In this document: positions 59,056-64,000 of the stretch, one piece after another
Numbering within the stretch: the stretch's first letter is position 1
Layout: every line of letters starts with the position of its first letter
From: Rutidosis leptorrhynchoides
Lineage: Eukaryota; Streptophyta; Magnoliopsida; Asterales; Asteraceae
DNA: 64,000 nt
Reading direction: 5' to 3'
Assembly (NCBI RefSeq): GCF_046630445.1
Contig: NC_092341.1
Location: forward strand, 132,138,001 to 132,202,000
Notes under the pieces: model-generated
Told to the model about the DNA's origin: nothing
What the model saw: the letters and a program-made list of their open reading frames with translations, nothing else
Database searches by the model: none
Program-made: the position numbers and the translations under genes

Positions 59056-60166
59056 AGATATTTTCATAACTATTCTTATCTGAAATCATTTATCTCTTCG
59101 CGATATCAGTGATACATCAGAAAGGAATTGTTTTAGTTTCTAAATTTTGAAAAATTCGAATCTAAAATATGAATGTTATTAAAGTAGTGTTGGGAACTGA
59201 AACATAAGTTAGTATAATATAATGACACTTGATCAACGTGATTATATTACAGTAAGTCAAGGTGATTTTTTTAATGAAACGTGATGATTCACAGACCCTA
59301 CCTTCATCATGTGCCATGTTACACGACTGTACATTCTATCTAATCTCTAAACATATCAAGGACATATTTTCTTGATAAGTTCTATCTTTTCTATTGAATT
59401 CTGGTAATTTAACTAATCAAGATCGTGCTATTACAATTTCTCTCTTAGAACATTAGTCATGTTCATTCGAAACTCCATACTTACGAATTCTGGATCATTA
59501 CTCGCTTTACTAAGAGGTTGAGAAGAGAATAAAAAGGCAAAGAGCTCCAAAATATAAGAGAAAATATAAATCCCAATAACAACACGGAGGTTTGTAACCA
59601 TAGATATTTATACAAATAGCAATATAAAGACACAGTAGAATTAAGAATAGTATCACCCCAAGGTAATAGTAGAAGTAAATAGATTTTTCTGGTGGAAGAT
59701 TGAAAAGAAGAATGACAGAAACGATAATTAGGAAAATATCAAGGATTAGAATTGGATTAAGCATTTTCACAATCTTTTGGATGTATGAACTAAGAAATAA
59801 AGTATAGGAATGGTGAGAATAAAGGAACAGAAAAGTTTAAGTTATAAAGGAAAAATCAAACGTAACAAACGAGACGGATGACCGCATTTAATTAAAGAGA
59901 TCCTAATTCCCTTAAATTCCGAAGAATCAGATCTTATAGATTTCGAAGATTTTCTTTAATCCCTTGAATTCTGGAATTCAAACGTGACTACGTCAAAAGT
60001 TAAGACGAAACTTTATTTCTTTAATTCACTCTTTTGTGATAACTTCACTCATACATTTCGCGTAAACGAATAGTTTTATCCATATTACTCAATGATGATA
60101 AAATTCTATTTATCAACTCATATTCGTCATGAAAACATTTTTATTGTTAGCTATGACGACCTCGAT
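59056..60166 (+). other. Non-coding 3' part of element B internal region
   Basis: AT-rich and colinear with 12640-11810 of element A. A hydrophobic frame at 59510-59770 on the opposite strand has no counterpart kept open in A, so it is not called. Confidence 0.6.
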
Positions 60167-60203
60167 CAAATTTCGGGGACGAAATTTCTTTAACGGGTAG
60201 GTA
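60167..60203 (+). promoter_or_regulatory. Stem-loop and polypurine-type site before the 3' LTR of element B
   Basis: AAATTTCGGGGACGAAATTT (60168-60187) is a near-perfect stem. TTTAACGGGTAGGTA (60189-60203) follows, then the LTR start TGTGACG at 60205. The organisation is the same as in element A. Confidence 0.65.
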
Positions 60204-60956
60204 CTGTGACGACCCGGAAATTTCCGACCAAATTTAAACTTGATCTTTATATGACTTCGACACGATAAGCAAAGTTTGTAAAGTTCAGTCTCAAAATGTT
60301 TGAACTATTTTTCATGAATGCATTTGACTTTGACAACTCCCGACGATTCACGAACAATTGTGTATACATAAATATGTAAAATATATATATAATTATAAAT
60401 ATAAATATGTATGATATCTATGAATAATTATTATTATATATATAATATATATAAAATTTTATAAATAATAAATATTCAATAAAAGTTATTATATTATATG
60501 TAATTTCACGATAAAGTATAAATGTTATATTAATAATATGAGCATTACTTTCAGTATTATTATTAATAGTAACATTAATATTTGTATTATTAATAATATG
60601 GTATCTAATATAAACTATATATATGTATATAAAATTTGATATATATAAGTGACGATATTATTAATACTATTATTATCATTAACAATATTAATATTATTGT
60701 AACTAATAAGAATATTATTATCATTATCATTACTAGTAATTAAAATTATTAAAATTAACATTATTGTAGTATTTATATTATTATATTATTAATTATTAAT
60801 TATCATTTATCAATAACATTATTATTAATAATATAATTATTAGTATTATTAATAGTATTAATATAATTATATTAGTTAAATATCAAAAATAAGGAATTAG
60901 ATATATACGTATACATATATATACAACCAAAAATATGTAAATACAGATATACATAA

Positions 60957-60959
<3 letters not shown>

Positions 60960-61015
<56 letters not shown>

Positions 61016-61054
61016 AAAATACAGTTATATATTTATATACAAATACTTATACAG

Positions 61055-61131
<77 letters not shown>

Positions 61132-61140
61132 TAGATACAG

Positions 61141-61170
<30 letters not shown>
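60960..61170. repeat. Three (TA)n blocks in element B 3' LTR
   Basis: Blocks at about 60960-61012, 61058-61128 and 61147-61170 are separated by short unique sequence containing TACAGTTA. Confidence 0.95.
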
Positions 61171-61171
<1 letters not shown>

Positions 61172-62030
61172 AATACAGGAAATTAGTATTCAGTTGTAAA
61201 TTGTTTTCAGTATATAGATTAGTTGATTTTTCTGTCTTCAATTCGTACCAATCAAGAATCAATCACAGATATGATCCAAAATTTGTTAGCGGTCTTATTC
61301 AACATTTATATTTTTTTATATTTTTTCTGTCCTTGCGAATAAACTTATCGACAACCATTTAGCTACAAAAGAAATTGAAAGTGATTCGATTTAGCTGTAA
61401 TAATATCACTTAATCTCTATATAACCATCAGCTAGTTCAATGCGAATGAGAACAGAAAAAGAAAAACAGAAAAATACTCGTCATTCTCTGTTCTTGGTAA
61501 TTTTGTCAAAAGTTTGATTTTGAATGAAATCGAAAATCTATAAATGCAGTCTTGATTGAAATCTCCTACTCAAACTATCTGCAAGGTCTAAAGGTCCAAT
61601 TTCTAATATCGAGTTCTAATTTGAAGGTCAAAGTCTTAATTTCAAAAGTCAACAAAATTGTTCTTGAGGAAATCCGTGTTGGATTTTATGTTTTAGGATG
61701 AATTGATGATCCATTGGGTTTACAGAAACAATATTAAACTTAGTTCATGTTGTAATGTTCGTCTCAAACGATCTTAAACTCAAAAACTAAATTAGAGTTC
61801 TTATTTTATTTTTTTATTTTTTTACAAACTGCTGTTAAAACCTGTTTAAATTCAAAGAGAAATCAAAATTTATTACTTTATGATTGTTGTTGTTTCATAA
61901 TACATGCTAAAATTAAATAGATGGGTCGTTAATAACTGGGTTCGATTACTGGTCAGTTCATTGAAGAAGATGAAGAAAAGGGATACAGAATATACGGGGT
62001 AAATAAATATAGGAAACAGAATAAGCAGGA

Positions 62031-62110
62031 AAAGCGAGGTAGAGCAGATGGTTAGTATGTTAGAGGGTGAGCGAGAGGTCTCGAGTTCGAGCCCGGTTCC
62101 TGGCAATTTT
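62031..62110 (+). repeat. tRNA/SINE-like pol III box segment in element B LTR
   Basis: TGGTTAGTATGTTAGAGGG is a poor A-box candidate. GGTCTCGAGTTCGAGCCC is a good B-box match, about 35 bp later. A T-run and a (TTA)n tail follow. Element A LTRs carry the same segment at 45655-45700 and 6640-6662. It is probably an ancient SINE-like insertion fixed in this LTR family. Confidence 0.5.
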
Positions 62111-62144
62111 TTTTAGAAAAGCTCTTTTAAGGGTAACACTCTTA

Positions 62145-62472
<328 letters not shown>

Positions 62473-64000
62473 AGTATTAATTATGATATTATTATTAAAT
62501 TTAAAAACTTAATATTATTATCATGAATATGTTTATTATTATTATTATTATGAAAGTAATATGAATTATTATCATTTTCGTAAATATTAGTATTAATATC
62601 TTTTTATAAATAATAGAATTGTTAATTTTGACATAAGTAAAATTATTATCACGAGTATTATTATTATTACGTAATTACTAAAATCAGTATCATGACTATC
62701 AATAACAATAAAATCAATATTGTTGCAATTATTACTACTAAGTACTAAATATTAAAAATCAAAAAGTATAATTTACATTATCATTACTATTAAATTATTA
62801 ATTTATTAAAAACTACTAATATTATCACTATTATGAGATTAATTATTAAAACTATCATTATTATTATTATTATCAATATTATCTATAACATTATTATTAA
62901 AAATAATTACGTTTATAAAAATTTAAAGTTTTAAGAATATTATTATGATTATAAGTATGTTTTACTCATATTAACAAAATTTATATAAATATTCATATAT
63001 AACTTGTTAGGTATTTTTATTAAAATACCAATCAAATATATATTAATATAACTATATAAATATCTAACATTCTGAATATTTACACAAACTAAATAAATAT
63101 AGTATATAATTTAAGATATAATATATAAACTTGTTCGATTACGATTATATATTTTAATATATATACAAATGATATAAGTTCGTGAATCCGAGGCCAACTT
63201 TGCATTGTTCAGTTTCGTCATCTGTATTTTTACTACAAAATACAGTATTGTGAGTTCATTTGCTCCCTTTTGCTCTTTACATTTTTGGGACTGAAAATAT
63301 ATGCGCTGTTTTTATAACTGCTTTATTAAATGCTTTTGAAAGATATTTGAACTGAGAATACATGAAATGATTTTATAAATATTTAACGAGATAGACACAA
63401 GCAAAACATTCCTCGAATGAATTTTTATGCAGATAAAAGTTCTGTGGATTATTATTGAATTGGTTGGACGTGATAATTGCCACTAATTGTTGTGAATATT
63501 TTTTCCCTGATTATTATTTCTTGGTAACCTAAGAATTAGAAACGGGTATGGCCCTAATTCACGCGAATCCTAAAGGTAGCTACCGGGTTTAACACACCCA
63601 CCCAGTATGTTCACTAGACGGAAGAGCTAGTGGGCGTGGTGTTTAGTACTTCGAAGTTTATATATTATACAGATGAGATGTTCTGTTTTAGGGATATTAT
63701 TGATGCGCTTTATATGTTAAGGTCGGTTACCATATTGAGCAATGAAATCAAAATGAATGTTATGTATCGAGAGAATGATTTTTATACACAGGTTATGTGT
63801 ATTAGTTTTGTGCACGAGATATGTGCACGATTATTTAAAAATCGCGAGGCAACCTACGGGGGAGGAAAGGATACGAACCTACTCTGCTAAGCATTATGAA
63901 AAATGGTTTCGTACACGAGATAGGTGTACTATATTTGAATCTTGTGGTCTATAAAAATCATGAATTTTATTGTTTACGATAAACTTATGAGCTCACCAAC

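Noticed and set aside
62031-62110. Functional tRNA gene
   Set aside because: Only a B-box-like half is convincing. There is no full cloverleaf, acceptor stem or good A box.

Overview
The window is plant nuclear DNA made almost entirely of nested LTR retrotransposons. I see no intact host gene, rRNA, tRNA or CRISPR array. It is AT-rich with long (TA)n and (AAT)n tracts. Copia, Athila-type gypsy and Tat-type gypsy proteins are all present. LTRs that open TGTGACGACCCGG or TGTAACGACCC make me suspect Asteraceae, but that is inference from habit and not proven by the sequence.

Left part (1-16369): the end of an LTR (element F, 1-1085) abuts the 3' LTR of a large minus-strand, non-autonomous element (element A). 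That LTR also carries a foreign 4.4-kb block (about 2011-6400) and a 3-kb solo LTR (element D, 8192-11213, duplication ACAAC). The foreign block holds pieces of host genes that still contain introns: a Mei2-like RNA-binding protein, a WIYLD domain and a probable GHKL-ATPase (GMI1-like) piece, the last two also present as an inverted copy. Element A has a short internal region (11774-15593) with one gag-like ORF and primer-binding and polypurine sites, then its 5' LTR from 15594.

Centre (16370-44680): an Athila-type element (minus strand, duplication TATTC) sits inside the 5' LTR of A. It has gag, protease, RT/RNase H, integrase, a zinc-knuckle ORF and an env-position ORF, all broken by a few stops. 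A Copia element (22606-33463, plus strand, duplication ATAGC) sits between its post-pol ORFs. A 2.5-kb solo LTR (element E, 28268-30794, duplication AAAGC) sits inside the Copia RT. Element A itself lies inside an older LTR (element C, 47764-48509). The order C > A > Athila > Copia > E is five layers deep.

Right part (44681-64000): the rest of the 5' LTR of A, the C remnant, a decayed Tat-type gypsy pol with two RNase H domains (minus, about 48510-52730), a D-related LTR (to 54901), and a second member of the A family (element B, plus strand, 54902 to beyond the window). A and B lie in opposite orientations and share a gag-like frame, a second internal polypurine-like site and a small ORF. 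No new defence-type system is visible. The most unusual items are the exon-shuffled block, paired CATGCG palindromes in the Athila element, and internal copies of polypurine signals.
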